Positions 6,659-14,688 are shown, counted from the first letter of the stretch. The stretch: 15,653 nucleotides of DNA from Bacilli bacterium (GCA_017411235.1 JAFPMR010000049.1:1-15653), one strand, 5' to 3'. Notes: a model not told the origin generated them from the letters alone. Program-made: numbers and translations.

Positions 6659-7003
6659 ATGGAAGCATACGCAATACATAAAGGTGCTATGATCGCTCCT
6701 CGTAAAGCAAGAATGACTCTTGACTTAGTAAGAGGTAAAGATGTAGCAACTGCTCGTGGTATTTTAGAAAATACTAACACAAAAGCAAGTAGATTAATCC
6801 TTAAGGTTTTAAATTCTGCTGCTGCTAATGCTGTTAATAATAATGGCGCAAATGAATCTGATCTTGTTATCTCTGAATGCTATATCAACCCTGGTCAAGT
6901 ACTAAAAAGAATCAAATTTGGTTCTAGAACAAAAGTTGACAGAAGAGACAAGAGAACAAGTCATATCACTGTAAAAGTATCTGATAATAAGGAGGCAAAA
7001 TAG
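6659..7003 (+). CDS. rplV: Large subunit ribosomal protein uL22 with altered tunnel hairpin
   Basis: L22 (114 residues) contacts all 23S rRNA domains, and its long beta-hairpin lines the exit-tunnel constriction next to L4. The body is normal: [16 protein letters not shown] (12-27), [10 protein letters not shown], and [13 protein letters not shown] near the end. The hairpin tip between KRI (83-85) and KRTSHI (98-103) is normally very conserved (M/RPRAxGRAxRI). Here residues 86-97 read [12 protein letters not shown], with the same length but almost no conserved residue. The reading frame is intact on both sides. This loop carries macrolide-resistance mutations and arrest-peptide contacts in other bacteria. 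The start follows AAGGAG, and rpsC begins one base after the stop. Confidence 0.96.
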   Translation: MEAYAIHKGAMIAPRKARMTLDLVRGKDVATARGILENTNTKASRLILKVLNSAAANAVNNNGANESDLVISECYINPGQVLKRIKFGSRTKVDRRDKRTSHITVKVSDNKEAK

Positions 7004-7004
7004 T

Positions 7005-7685
7005 ATGGGACAAAAGGTTAATCCAATAGGCCTAAGAGTTGGCGTTAATAAAGATTGGTCAGCTAATTGGTTTGCTAATAAAAAAGAATTTGGTGTTCTA
7101 TTAAATAAAGATGACAAAATTCGTAAATTTTTAGCAAAAGAAATGAAAGACGCTGCTGTTGCATCAGTTGTTATTGAAAGAACTGAAAAAAGAACAGACG
7201 TTAAAATCTATACTGCTAAACCTGGTGTAATTATCGGACACGGCGGTGAAGATATTGAAAAATTAAGAAATAAATTAAAGAAATTAGTAGATGAAGAAGT
7301 TTACGTATCTATTATTGAAGTTAAGAATCCAGATTTAAATGCAAAACTTGTTGCAGAACAAATTGCATCACAAATCGAAGCTAGAGCACCATTCAGAAGC
7401 GCTCAAAAGAGAGCTATCAGAAATACAATGAAGGCTGGAGCTAAAGGAATCAAGACTGCAGTTTCAGGTAGACTTGGTGGAGCTGAAATGGCTCGTACTG
7501 AAGGATATGTTGAAGGTACAGTTCCTCTACATACTATTAGAGCTGATATAGATTATGCTATAGCAGAAGCTGATACTACTTATGGTAAGATCGGTGTTAA
7601 AGTATGGATTTATAAAGGAGAAATTCTTCCTGCTAAGAAAAATACGAAGGGAGATGTAGCAAATGTTAATGCCAAAAAGAACTAA
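7005..7685 (+). CDS. rpsC: Small subunit ribosomal protein uS3
   Basis: S3 (226 residues) forms part of the mRNA entry channel and helicase site of the 30S subunit. It starts [14 protein letters not shown] type II KH domain follows with [15 protein letters not shown], where the GxxG loop is GHGG. The C-terminal domain has [27 protein letters not shown] and [16 protein letters not shown]. The ribosome binding site is AAGGAGG, inside the end of rplV. The last 23 nt overlap the start of rplP. Confidence 0.98.
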   Translation: MGQKVNPIGLRVGVNKDWSANWFANKKEFGVLLNKDDKIRKFLAKEMKDAAVASVVIERTEKRTDVKIYTAKPGVIIGHGGEDIEKLRNKLKKLVDEEVYVSIIEVKNPDLNAKLVAEQIASQIEARAPFRSAQKRAIRNTMKAGAKGIKTAVSGRLGGAEMARTEGYVEGTVPLHTIRADIDYAIAEADTTYGKIGVKVWIYKGEILPAKKNTKGDVANVNAKKN

Positions 7686-8082
7686 GTATCGTAAACTTCA
7701 TCGTTTATCATACGAAGGACATGCTAAAGGAAATACAAAATTAACTTTCGGTGAATATGGATTAATGGCTACTGAAGGTACATACATTACTGCTCAACAA
7801 ATTGAAGCAGCACGTATCGCTATGACTCGTTATATGAAACGTGGCGGTAGAGTATGGATCAATATCTTCCCTCATACACCTATGACTAAAAAACCTTTAG
7901 GTGTTCGTCAAGGTAAAGGAAAAGGTAACGTTGAACAATGGGTTGCCGTAGTTAAAAAAGGAAAGATTATGTTTGAGGTTGGCGAAGTTGAAGAAGCTAT
8001 CGCAAGAGAAGCTTTAAGACTAGCTTCACACAAACTTCCTATAACTTGCAAAATAGTTAAGAAAGAAGAAGGTGAAATCTAA
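7663..8082 (+). CDS. rplP: Large subunit ribosomal protein uL16
   Basis: L16 (139 residues) organises the A-site tRNA region of the 50S subunit. The start [14 protein letters not shown] matches the usual MLLPKR opening and follows GAAGGGAG (7646-7653), so the 23-nt overlap with rpsC is taken as real. Other signatures are [42 protein letters not shown] and [14 protein letters not shown]. The conserved VRMGxGKG element is VRQGKGKG, a small change. The stop overlaps the rpmC start by one base. Confidence 0.97.
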   Translation: MLMPKRTKYRKLHRLSYEGHAKGNTKLTFGEYGLMATEGTYITAQQIEAARIAMTRYMKRGGRVWINIFPHTPMTKKPLGVRQGKGKGNVEQWVAVVKKGKIMFEVGEVEEAIAREALRLASHKLPITCKIVKKEEGEI

Positions 8083-8294
8083 TGAAGGTTAATGAAACTT
8101 TAAAGGAACTAAGAGCTTTATCTGATGAAGAATTAGTTAATAAAATTAAAGAATCTAAAAAAGAATTATTCGATCTTAGATTAAAACAATCAACTGGTTC
8201 ATTAGATAAACCTGCTAAAATACATGAATTAAGAAAAAATATTGCTAGAATGAATACTATCCTAGCAGAAAGAGAAAATGGAGGCGAACAATAA
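8082..8294 (+). CDS. rpmC: Large subunit ribosomal protein uL29
   Basis: L29 (70 residues) is a two-helix protein at the tunnel exit, next to L23 and the SRP docking site. It shows the usual [16 protein letters not shown] opening, the [16 protein letters not shown] turn and [16 protein letters not shown]. Start and stop each overlap a neighbour by one base (TAATG at both junctions), which suggests tight coupling of L16-L29-S17 synthesis. Confidence 0.96.
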   Translation: MKVNETLKELRALSDEELVNKIKESKKELFDLRLKQSTGSLDKPAKIHELRKNIARMNTILAERENGGEQ

Positions 8295-8563
8295 TGGCAG
8301 AAACTAAAGATACTAAAAGATCAACATTAGTAGGTAAAGTTGTAAGTGCTAAAAACGATAAGACTATTACAGTTTTAGTTGAAACATACAAAAAGCATCC
8401 ACTTTATGGAAAAAGAGTTAAGTATTCTAAAAAATACACAGCTCATGATGAATTAAATAAAGCTAAAGAAGGAGATACAGTTAGAATTAGAAGTACTAGA
8501 CCTCTATCAAAGACTAAGAGATTTGAATTAGAGGAAGTTCTAATCGAAGCTGTTATCCTATAG
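8294..8563 (+). CDS. rpsQ: Small subunit ribosomal protein uS17
   Basis: S17 (89 residues) is a primary 16S rRNA-binding OB-fold protein. Motifs are [19 protein letters not shown], the [21 protein letters not shown] segment and [13 protein letters not shown]. It begins within the rpmC stop (TAATG). Its stop TAG (8561-8563) lies inside TAGGAGG, the ribosome binding site of rplN. Confidence 0.97.
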   Translation: MAETKDTKRSTLVGKVVSAKNDKTITVLVETYKKHPLYGKRVKYSKKYTAHDELNKAKEGDTVRIRSTRPLSKTKRFELEEVLIEAVIL

Positions 8564-8574
8564 GAGGTATCATT

Positions 8575-8943
8575 ATGGTAATGCAAGAATCAAGACTTAA
8601 AGTTGCTGATAACTCTGGTGCTCGTGAATTACTAGTAATCAAAGTTAAAGGCGGAAGCAAAGTTAAAAGCGGTAACATTGGTGATATCGTAGTTGGAACT
8701 GTTAAAAAAGCTATTCCTAATAGTAACGTTCCAGAAGGTAGAGTTGTAAAAGCAGTAATCGTTAGAACAAAACAAGGGGTTAGAAGAGCAGATGGCTCAT
8801 ACATTAAATTTGATGACAATGCATGTGTATTAATCAGAGAAGATAAGAGTCCAATCGGAACTAGAGTTTTAGGACCTGTTGCTCGTGAACTTCGTGATGG
8901 AGACTTCATGAAGATTGTTTCACTAGCTTCTGAAGTATTATAG
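8575..8943 (+). CDS. rplN: Large subunit ribosomal protein uL14
   Basis: L14 (122 residues, the standard length) contacts 16S helix 14 and forms an intersubunit bridge. It is highly conserved: [15 protein letters not shown] (5-19), the TVKKA segment, [27 protein letters not shown] and [13 protein letters not shown], ending [15 protein letters not shown] 8575 is chosen over the internal ATG two codons later because AGGAGG lies 6 nt upstream and the length matches the family. The stop TAG is part of TAGGAGG (8941-8947) for rplX. Confidence 0.97.
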   Translation: MVMQESRLKVADNSGARELLVIKVKGGSKVKSGNIGDIVVGTVKKAIPNSNVPEGRVVKAVIVRTKQGVRRADGSYIKFDDNACVLIREDKSPIGTRVLGPVARELRDGDFMKIVSLASEVL

Positions 8944-8957
8944 GAGGAACTAGAATT

Positions 8958-9278
8958 ATGAAAGTAAAAGTTGGAGATAACGTAAGAATTCTTGCTGGAA
9001 AAGATAAAGGCAAAGAAGGAAGAGTTATTAGAACTCTTAAAAAAGACAACAAAGTTGTTGTTGAAGGAATCAATATGGTTAAGAAACATGTAAAACCAAA
9101 TAGAATGAATGAAGTTGGATCTATAGTTGATATAGAAGCTCCAATCCATGTATCTAACGTTAAATTAGCTGAAACTAAGAAAGAAGCTAAAAAAGAAGCT
9201 AAAAAAGCTACTGCTAAACCTGTAGAAGAAAAAACTACAAAAAAGACAACAAAAAAATCAGAAAAGAAAGCTAGTTAG
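8958..9278 (+). CDS. rplX: Large subunit ribosomal protein uL24 with Lys-rich tail
   Basis: L24 starts 50S assembly by binding the 5' region of 23S rRNA. The N-terminal KOW domain is normal: [17 protein letters not shown] (5-21), [13 protein letters not shown] and EAPIHVSNV (60-68). After that point the usual C-terminal segment (DPKTGEVTRVGY-like, ending near residue 103) is absent. Residues 71-106 are instead a low-complexity tail with 14 lysines and repeats of KKEA and KKTT. The total of 106 residues is near family length, so the swap is not obvious from size. The DNA of the tail is itself repetitive (GAAGCTAAAAAA units), which suggests growth by slippage. Confidence 0.95.
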   Translation: MKVKVGDNVRILAGKDKGKEGRVIRTLKKDNKVVVEGINMVKKHVKPNRMNEVGSIVDIEAPIHVSNVKLAETKKEAKKEAKKATAKPVEEKTTKKTTKKSEKKAS

Positions 9279-9290
9279 TAGGTGAAGAGA

Positions 9291-9830
9291 ATGAGTACAT
9301 TTAAGGATTTATATAATAAAGAAATTACTGACTCTCTAATGAAAAAATTTAACTATTCATCTAAAATGGAAGTTCCAAAACTAGAAAAAATAGTAATCAA
9401 TATGGGAGTTGGCGAAGCTTCACATGATTCAAAATTTATTGAAGCTGCTGTAAAAGACCTAGAATTAATAGCTGGTCAAAAACCTGTTGTAACTAAAGCT
9501 CGTAAATCAATAGCTGGCTTTAAGATAAGAGAAGGCCAAGTAATTGGTGCTAAAGTTACATTACGTGGTGAAAACATGTATAACTTCATGGAAAAATTAA
9601 TTAAGATTGCTCTTCCTCGTGTTAGAGATTTCCGTGGTATATCAAAAACTGCTTTTGATGGAAAAGGAAATTATACACTAGGTGTTAAAGAACAAATTAT
9701 TTTCCCTGAAATCGAATATGATCAAATTCTAAAAGTTAGAGGAATGGATATCGTATTCGTAACAACTGCAAAATCAAATGAGGAAGCATTAGAATTACTA
9801 AGTGGATTCGGAATGCCTTTCAGAAAGTAG
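9291..9830 (+). CDS. rplE: Large subunit ribosomal protein uL5
   Basis: L5 binds 5S rRNA and forms part of the central protuberance. Signatures are [51 protein letters not shown], the [20 protein letters not shown] segment and the GMDIVFVTT strand, ending GMPFRK. Starting at ATG 9291 gives 179 residues, the same as the B. subtilis protein. AGGTGA at 9280-9285 is well placed for it. The upstream in-frame GTG at 9282 overlaps that site and is rejected. Confidence 0.97.
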   Translation: MSTFKDLYNKEITDSLMKKFNYSSKMEVPKLEKIVINMGVGEASHDSKFIEAAVKDLELIAGQKPVVTKARKSIAGFKIREGQVIGAKVTLRGENMYNFMEKLIKIALPRVRDFRGISKTAFDGKGNYTLGVKEQIIFPEIEYDQILKVRGMDIVFVTTAKSNEEALELLSGFGMPFRK

Positions 9831-9849
9831 AAAGAGGAGGAAAGAAACA

Positions 9850-10035
9850 ATGGCAAAAACTAGTTTAAAGGTTAAACAATCAAGACCTGCAAAGTTTAAA
9901 TCAAGAGCATATACTCGTTGCGAAAGATGTGGACGTCCTCATGGTGTTCTACGTAAATACAGATTATGCCGTATTTGCTTCAGAGAAATGGCAAATAATG
10001 GACAAATTCCTGGCGTTAAGAAGTCAAGTTGGTAG
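9850..10035 (+). CDS. rpsN: Small subunit ribosomal protein uS14, zinc-binding short type
   Basis: This is the 61-residue zinc-type S14 (often called rpsZ), found in many Firmicutes and Mollicutes in place of the 89-residue zinc-free form. Four cysteines, Cys24, Cys27, Cys40 and Cys43, form the zinc ribbon (CERC, CRIC). The C-terminus [11 protein letters not shown] is standard. The start at 9850 follows AGAGGAGGAAAG. A longer in-frame reading would run back into rplE and has no family support. Confidence 0.97.
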   Translation: MAKTSLKVKQSRPAKFKSRAYTRCERCGRPHGVLRKYRLCRICFREMANNGQIPGVKKSSW

Positions 10036-10053
10036 AAAGGAGGAATTTAGACT

Positions 10054-10449
10054 ATGGTACAAGATATAATAGCTGATATGCTTACAAGAATGCGTAATGC
10101 AAATCAAATGAGATATGAAAACGTTGAAGTTTTAGGATCAAAGATGACATTAGGAATCGCTGAAATCTTAAAACGTGAAGGTTATATTACTGATTTTAGT
10201 TATGATAAGAACCCAAAAGGTGATAAATTAACTATTACTTTAAAATATGGCGAAAAGAAAGAAAGAGTTATTACTGGTTTAAAGAGAATCTCTAAATCAG
10301 GATTACGTGTCTATGCCAAAAGTGATGAAATTCCTCAAGTTCTTAATGGCTTAGGAATTGCAATCATTTCAACTTCAAAAGGATTAATGACTGATAAAGA
10401 AGCTCGTGAAGCTGGTCTAGGAGGAGAAGTACTTGCCTATATTTGGTAA
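10054..10449 (+). CDS. rpsH: Small subunit ribosomal protein uS8
   Basis: S8 (131 residues) is a primary 16S rRNA-binding protein of the 30S platform and the autogenous regulator of the spc operon in E. coli. Motifs are [14 protein letters not shown] (4-17), [35 protein letters not shown] and the terminal [18 protein letters not shown] precedes the start. The stop TAA merges into TAAGGA, the ribosome binding site of rplF. Confidence 0.97.
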   Translation: MVQDIIADMLTRMRNANQMRYENVEVLGSKMTLGIAEILKREGYITDFSYDKNPKGDKLTITLKYGEKKERVITGLKRISKSGLRVYAKSDEIPQVLNGLGIAIISTSKGLMTDKEAREAGLGGEVLAYIW

Positions 10450-10460
10450 GGAAATTAGTT

Positions 10461-11000
10461 ATGAGTAGAATAGGAAATAGAGAATTAGTAATTCCCGCTG
10501 GAGTTACAGTAACTGTTGACGGTAATAACATAACTGTTAAAGGACCAAAAGGTGAATTAAATTACACTAAGTCAAGTTTAATCGAAGTTGAAGAAAAAGA
10601 AGGAAAAATCGTTACAAAAAGACCTAACGATAATAAAACAGAAAAACAATTACATGGTACTACAAACGCTTTAATCAATAACATGATTAAAGGTGTTACT
10701 GAAGGCTACAAAAAAGATTTAGAAATCTTAGGTGTTGGTTATAGATTCCAAGTATCTGGAAACAAAATTACAATCAATGCTGGATATTCAAATCCTGTTG
10801 TAGTTGAAGTACCAGCTGGTTTAAAAGCTGAATCAGCAAGTAATACTGAATTAACAATTTCAGGAATAGATAAACAGAAAGTTGCTGAATTTGCGGCTAA
10901 CGTTCGTTCTGTAAGAGAACCTGAACCATATAAAGGTAAAGGAATTCGTTACAAAGGCGAATATGTACGTCGTAAAGAAGGTAAGAAAGCTGCTAAATAA
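10461..11000 (+). CDS. rplF: Large subunit ribosomal protein uL6
   Basis: L6 lies near the factor-binding centre of the 50S subunit. Starting at ATG 10461 (MSRIGNRELVIPAGV) gives 179 residues, the family norm. TAAGGA (10447-10453) is correctly placed, and the upstream alternative start inside rpsH is rejected. Signatures are KGPKGEL, LHGTTNALINNM, GVGYRFQVSG, GYSNPV, ISGIDKQKVAEFAANVRSVR and EPYKGKGIRYKGEYVRRKEG. Confidence 0.97.
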   Translation: MSRIGNRELVIPAGVTVTVDGNNITVKGPKGELNYTKSSLIEVEEKEGKIVTKRPNDNKTEKQLHGTTNALINNMIKGVTEGYKKDLEILGVGYRFQVSGNKITINAGYSNPVVVEVPAGLKAESASNTELTISGIDKQKVAEFAANVRSVREPEPYKGKGIRYKGEYVRRKEGKKAAK

Positions 11001-11021
11001 GAGTAAAGGAGTCGGAATATT

Positions 11022-11378
11022 ATGATAGTTAAAGAATCAAGAAATGAAATGCGTAAAAAAAGACATGAACGTATCCGTGAAAGAGTTTCTGGAACTGCTG
11101 AATGTCCTAGATTAAACGTATTTAGATCAAATACACAAATATTTGCTCAACTTATCGATGATGTTAAGGGCGTTACTCTAGCAAGCTCTTCATCTGTTGA
11201 GTTAAAAATTAAAAATGGTGGTAATGTAGAAGGTGCCAAAGAAGTTGGTAAAGACATTGCTGCTAAAGCTAAAAAATTAAAAATTACAAAAGTTGTTTTC
11301 GATAGAGGTGGATACCTTTACCATGGACGTGTTGCTGCTCTTGCAGAAGCTGCACGTGAAAATGGACTAGAATTCTAG
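11022..11378 (+). CDS. rplR: Large subunit ribosomal protein uL18
   Basis: L18 (118 residues) binds 5S rRNA together with L5. Signatures are [45 protein letters not shown] and [33 protein letters not shown] lies about 11 nt before the ATG. Length and start match the B. subtilis protein (MI-K-S/N pattern). The stop TAG merges into TAGAGGGAGG, the rpsE ribosome binding site. Confidence 0.97.
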   Translation: MIVKESRNEMRKKRHERIRERVSGTAECPRLNVFRSNTQIFAQLIDDVKGVTLASSSSVELKIKNGGNVEGAKEVGKDIAAKAKKLKITKVVFDRGGYLYHGRVAALAEAARENGLEF

Positions 11379-11394
11379 AGGGAGGAGTAAGAAT

Positions 11395-11898
11395 ATGCCA
11401 AAACCAAAAATGGAAAATAAGAAAAACTTGCTTGAAGAAAAGGTTGTTTCTATCGGCCGTGTAACTAAGGTTACTAAAGGTGGACGTCATTTTAGATTCT
11501 CAGCTACAGTTGTAGTTGGAAATAGAAAAGGACTAGTTGGAATTGGAACTGGAAAAGCTAACGAAGTTCCTGAAGCAATCAAAAAAGCTATTCAAGCTGC
11601 AAATAAAAACGTAACAAAAGTTGCTTTAATTGATAACAGAACAATTCCACATGAAGCAATTGGTAAAGTTGGACGTGCACAAGTTCTAATTAAACCTGCT
11701 GCTGCTGGTACTGGAGTTATCGCTGGTGGTTCTGCTCGTGACGTTCTAGAACTAGCTGGTGTTAAAGACATCGTATCTAAATCACTTGGATCAAATACTA
11801 AGATTAATGTTGCTAAAGCTACATTAGAAGCTCTTAAAGAACAAAGAACTCCTGAACAAGTTGCAGCATTAAGAGGAAAGAAAGTTGAGGAGTTATAG
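11395..11898 (+). CDS. rpsE: Small subunit ribosomal protein uS5
   Basis: S5 (167 residues) takes part in decoding fidelity and mRNA entry, and it is the site of spectinomycin-resistance mutations in other bacteria. Conserved parts are [77 protein letters not shown] and [16 protein letters not shown]. The usual VVVGDGKG turn is VVVGNRKG, a small divergence. Its stop is separated from the rplO start by a single base, so the rpmD gene normally found here is absent. Confidence 0.97.
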   Translation: MPKPKMENKKNLLEEKVVSIGRVTKVTKGGRHFRFSATVVVGNRKGLVGIGTGKANEVPEAIKKAIQAANKNVTKVALIDNRTIPHEAIGKVGRAQVLIKPAAAGTGVIAGGSARDVLELAGVKDIVSKSLGSNTKINVAKATLEALKEQRTPEQVAALRGKKVEEL

Positions 11899-11899
11899 T

Positions 11900-12343
11900 A
11901 TGAAGTTAAACGAATTACAAAGAGCTCCTGAAGCTAAAGCTAATAAAAGAGTTGGACGTGGACCTGGTTCAGGAACTGGAAAAACTTCTGGTCGTGGACA
12001 AAAAGGACAAAAATCACGTTCAGGTGTAAGTATCCATGCATGGTTCCAAGGTGGACAAACTCCTCTATATAGAAGAGTTCCAAAACGTGGATTCAACAAT
12101 GCAAGATACAGAGTAGAATTTGCTACTATTAATTTAAGTGATTTAAATAAATTTTTTGAAGATGGAGAAACTGTTACTCCAGAATTATTAAGAGAAAAGG
12201 GTATTATCAAAAAACAACTTTGTGGTATTAAAGTATTAGGTAATGGTGAACTAGCAAAAAAATTAACTGTTAAAGCTAATAGATTCTCAAGTTCAGCTGT
12301 TACAAAAATTGAAAGTGCTGGCGGAAAAGCTGAGGTGATCTAG
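11900..12343 (+). CDS. rplO: Large subunit ribosomal protein uL15
   Basis: L15 (147 residues) is a late 50S assembly protein. It starts [13 protein letters not shown] and has the glycine/arginine-rich [20 protein letters not shown] stretch (18-37), then [18 protein letters not shown] 11900 is chosen because GAGGAG (11886-11892) lies just upstream and the opening residues are typical. An upstream in-frame TTG overlaps that ribosome binding site and is rejected. The stop TAG lies directly against the secY ATG. Confidence 0.97.
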   Translation: MKLNELQRAPEAKANKRVGRGPGSGTGKTSGRGQKGQKSRSGVSIHAWFQGGQTPLYRRVPKRGFNNARYRVEFATINLSDLNKFFEDGETVTPELLREKGIIKKQLCGIKVLGNGELAKKLTVKANRFSSSAVTKIESAGGKAEVI

Positions 12344-13609
12344 ATGTTTAAAATCTTTAAACAACTATTCAACCGTTCAAATAAAGATTTAAGAAAAAGA
12401 ATTTATTTTACACTATTTTGCTTAGCAATATTTGCATACGGAAATACAATTACTGTTCCTTGGGCTAGTACAGTATATGAAGAATTAGGTTTCCTAGAAA
12501 TCTTCAACCTAATGACAGGAAATGGTTTGAAAAACTTCTCCATTTTCGCATTAGGTGTAACTCCATATATTACTGCTCAAATCATTACACAATTGTTACA
12601 AATGGATATCATTCCTTATTTTAAAGAATTAAAAGAAGAAGGATATACAGGTAAACAAAAGATAAATAAAATTACTAGATACTTAGGTGTTGCATTTGCA
12701 TTCCTACAAGGATTTATATTTACAATCGTTTATTCAGGAACAACAGATGCTTTAGTAATTTTAAAAACAACAGTAGTATTAACTGCTGGTACATGTATGT
12801 TATTGTGGATTGGTGATCAAATCACTAAACACGGATTAGGTAATGGCTTATCATTATTCATTATGGCTGGTATTTTACAATCAATGCCTAATGTATTTAT
12901 TCAAGCATTTAAAGACTTAATCATGGCAGGAACATTTACTAGACCAGTTGGAATTTCATTATTTGCTGCATTCATAATCATTTACTTACTAGTAATAGTT
13001 GGAATGATTTGGATTCAATTAGCAGAAAGAAGAATTCCAATTCAATATGCAAATAGAACAAATAGTGCTTACGGAGGACGTCAAAACTTCCTTCCAATCA
13101 AAATAAATTCAGCTGGAGTTATTCCAGTAATCTTCGCTACTACATTAATAACAATCCCTGTTACTATAGTAAACTTAATTAAGAATGAAAAAGCTATTGC
13201 ATTCGTTAATAACTACATTATTAATACAAGTACAACAGGATTGATATTATATATTATACTTATCTTCTTCTTTGGTTACTTCTATACGTTCTTACAAATG
13301 AACCCAGAAGAACTATCAAAGAATTTAAGTAAGAGTGGCGCATACATTCCAGGCGTAAGACCAGGAAATGACACAATTGACTATGTTAGTAACGTATTAG
13401 GAAAACTAACTGTAGTTGGTTCAATCTTCTTAATAATCGTTGCTGTACTACCAATTTTGTTCTCTAAGTTCTCAGGTCTTTCAGACACTGTTACAATTGG
13501 GGGTACTGGATTATTAATTGTTGTTGGTGTTGCAATTGAAACATACAAACAACTAGAAAGTAGTCTTGTAAGTCGTAGTCACAGACAAGGCATTAAGAAG
13601 TATGAATAA
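12344..13609 (+). CDS. secY: Preprotein translocase subunit SecY
   Basis: SecY (421 residues) is the membrane channel of the Sec pathway. It exports unfolded proteins with SecE, SecG and SecA, and inserts membrane proteins. About ten hydrophobic segments are visible in the expected pattern. Conserved elements include TPYITAQIITQLL (plug/TM2 region), GNGLSLFIMAGI, the cytoplasmic loop with ERRIPIQYANR, LPIKINSAGVIPVIFA, the NPEELSKNLSKSGAYIPGVRPG loop and GGTGLLIVVGVAIET. GAGGTGAT precedes the start. The stop overlaps the adk start by 8 nt. Confidence 0.97.
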   Translation: MFKIFKQLFNRSNKDLRKRIYFTLFCLAIFAYGNTITVPWASTVYEELGFLEIFNLMTGNGLKNFSIFALGVTPYITAQIITQLLQMDIIPYFKELKEEGYTGKQKINKITRYLGVAFAFLQGFIFTIVYSGTTDALVILKTTVVLTAGTCMLLWIGDQITKHGLGNGLSLFIMAGILQSMPNVFIQAFKDLIMAGTFTRPVGISLFAAFIIIYLLVIVGMIWIQLAERRIPIQYANRTNSAYGGRQNFLPIKINSAGVIPVIFATTLITIPVTIVNLIKNEKAIAFVNNYIINTSTTGLILYIILIFFFGYFYTFLQMNPEELSKNLSKSGAYIPGVRPGNDTIDYVSNVLGKLTVVGSIFLIIVAVLPILFSKFSGLSDTVTIGGTGLLIVVGVAIETYKQLESSLVSRSHRQGIKKYE

Positions 13610-14267
13610 TATAATATTTATAGCTCCACCTGCAGCAGGTAAAGGAACTCAAAGTGCTCTACTTGAAGATAGATATGGTTATAAACACATATCTACAGGT
13701 GATTTATTAAGAGCTGAAATAAAAAAAGGTAACGAATTAGGTACCAGAATCGATGAAATAATATCAAAAGGCGAATTAGTTAGTGATGATATCATCACTG
13801 AACTATTAAGAAATGAATTAGAATCTATGAAAGATGATAAATTCATTTTAGATGGCTATCCAAGAAATCTTGCTCAAGCTGAAACATTAACAAATATCTT
13901 TGCTGAACTAGGTATAGATAACTATACTTGCGTATACATAGATATTGATCAAGATTTAGCAATGAAGAGAGCTCTTGGAAGAATAGTTTGCCCTAAATGT
14001 GGCGCAAGCTATAATAAATATTTTGAAGATGTAATGCCTAAAGAAGAAGGCATTTGCGATCGTTGCGGTGAAGCTCTAGAAGCTAGAGCCGATGACAATG
14101 AAGAAACATTCAAAAAGCGTTTTGAAACATACATTACAACAACTAGTCCATTATTAGACTACTATACAGAAGCTAATAAACTAGAAAAAGTAATGTCAGG
14201 AGAAAATGCTGAAGAAACATTTACTTCAATCGTTAATGTACTTGGAGGAGAAGATGTTGACAACTAA
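13602..14267 (+). CDS. adk: Adenylate kinase with variant P-loop and C4 zinc lid
   Basis: Adenylate kinase (221 residues) interconverts ATP, AMP and ADP in the cytoplasm. Landmarks are the P-loop (8-16), HISTGDLLR (29-37), FILDGYPRN (81-89), a long lid with a Cys4 zinc site (Cys130, Cys133, Cys152, Cys155) and RADDNEET (162-169). The Walker A motif, normally GxPGxGKGT, reads APPAAGKGT, so the first and middle glycines are alanines. The catalytic Lys14 and following Gly-Thr are kept. The ATG at 13602 overlaps the end of secY by 8 nt. A perfect 14-bp hairpin covers its last codons and stop. The usual downstream gene, map, is missing. Confidence 0.95.
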   Translation: MNNIIFIAPPAAGKGTQSALLEDRYGYKHISTGDLLRAEIKKGNELGTRIDEIISKGELVSDDIITELLRNELESMKDDKFILDGYPRNLAQAETLTNIFAELGIDNYTCVYIDIDQDLAMKRALGRIVCPKCGASYNKYFEDVMPKEEGICDRCGEALEARADDNEETFKKRFETYITTTSPLLDYYTEANKLEKVMSGENAEETFTSIVNVLGGEDVDN

Positions 14268-14283
14268 TAAGTTGTCAACATCT
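14252..14283 (+). repeat. Perfect 14-bp hairpin across the adk stop codon
   Basis: AGATGTTGACAACT (14252-14265) is exactly complementary to AGTTGTCAACATCT (14270-14283) with only AATA in the loop. The left arm includes the last codons of adk and the first base of its stop. No T tract follows directly (the next bases are ACAACC), so it is not a classical terminator. A small CCTTT/AAAGG hairpin follows at 14288-14300. Possible roles are an RNA processing or stability element, partial attenuation between secY-adk and infA-rpoA, or a DNA operator. Confidence 0.8.
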
Positions 14284-14328
14284 ACAACCTTTTAAAAAGG
14301 CAGTATCGGAAAAGGAGAAATATATAAA

Positions 14329-14547
14329 ATGGCTAAAGAGGAAAAAATAGAAGTTGAAGGTAAGGTTGTTGAGATCCTAAAAGGTGGAACTCCAATCGTT
14401 GAATTACCAAACGGACACACTGTAGAGGCCTACGTTTCTGGTAAAATGCGAGTTAATATGATTCGTATCTTACCAGGTGATACAGTTACAATAGAATTGT
14501 CGCCTTATGATCTAACACGTGGGCGTATAATATGGAATAAAAAATAA
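14329..14547 (+). CDS. infA: Translation initiation factor IF-1
   Basis: IF-1 (72 residues, the standard length) is an OB-fold protein that occupies the 30S A site during initiation. It shows [57 protein letters not shown] and the basic end. AAAGGAGA precedes the start by about 11 nt. It lies downstream of adk across a 61-nt gap, where map is found in Bacillus and most relatives. Confidence 0.97.
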   Translation: MAKEEKIEVEGKVVEILKGGTPIVELPNGHTVEAYVSGKMRVNMIRILPGDTVTIELSPYDLTRGRIIWNKK

Positions 14548-14561
14548 ATGGAGGTACAAAT

Positions 14562-14675
14562 ATGAAAGTTAGACCATCAGTTAAAAAGATTTGCGCAAAA
14601 TGCAAAATAATTAAAAGAAAAGGAAAAATCATGGTTATTTGTGATAATCCAAAACACAAACAAAAACAAGGTTAA
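14562..14675 (+). CDS. rpmJ: Large subunit ribosomal protein bL36, zinc type
   Basis: This 37-residue frame encodes L36, the smallest 50S protein. It begins [15 protein letters not shown] and carries the zinc-ribbon ligands Cys11, Cys14, Cys27 and His32, then ends NPKHKQKQG. Length and position between infA and rpsM are exactly those expected. The ribosome binding site is GGAGG about 9 nt upstream, and rpsM follows after 13 nt. Confidence 0.97.
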   Translation: MKVRPSVKKICAKCKIIKRKGKIMVICDNPKHKQKQG

Positions 14676-14688
14676 TTAGGAGGAAATT

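Noticed and set aside
8553..9149. 198-codon open frame on the - strand opposite rplN and rplX
   Set aside because: It lies fully antisense to two certain ribosomal protein genes, its translation is low complexity (Ser/Asn/Phe-rich) and no RBS or family signature supports it. The other antisense frames, such as 11893-12210 and 4383-4583, are shadows for the same reasons.
9282..9290. GTG start for rplE three codons upstream
   Set aside because: It lies on the AGGTGA ribosome binding site. ATG 9291 gives the exact family length of 179 residues.
11898..11900. Possible tiny or frameshifted rpmD between rpsE and rplO
   Set aside because: There is a single base between the genes, and no L30-like sequence is hidden in either neighbour.
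14257..14262. Perfect -35 hexamer TTGACA at the end of adk as an infA promoter
   Set aside because: No acceptable -10 lies 15-19 bp downstream. The hexamer is explained as part of the 14-bp palindrome.
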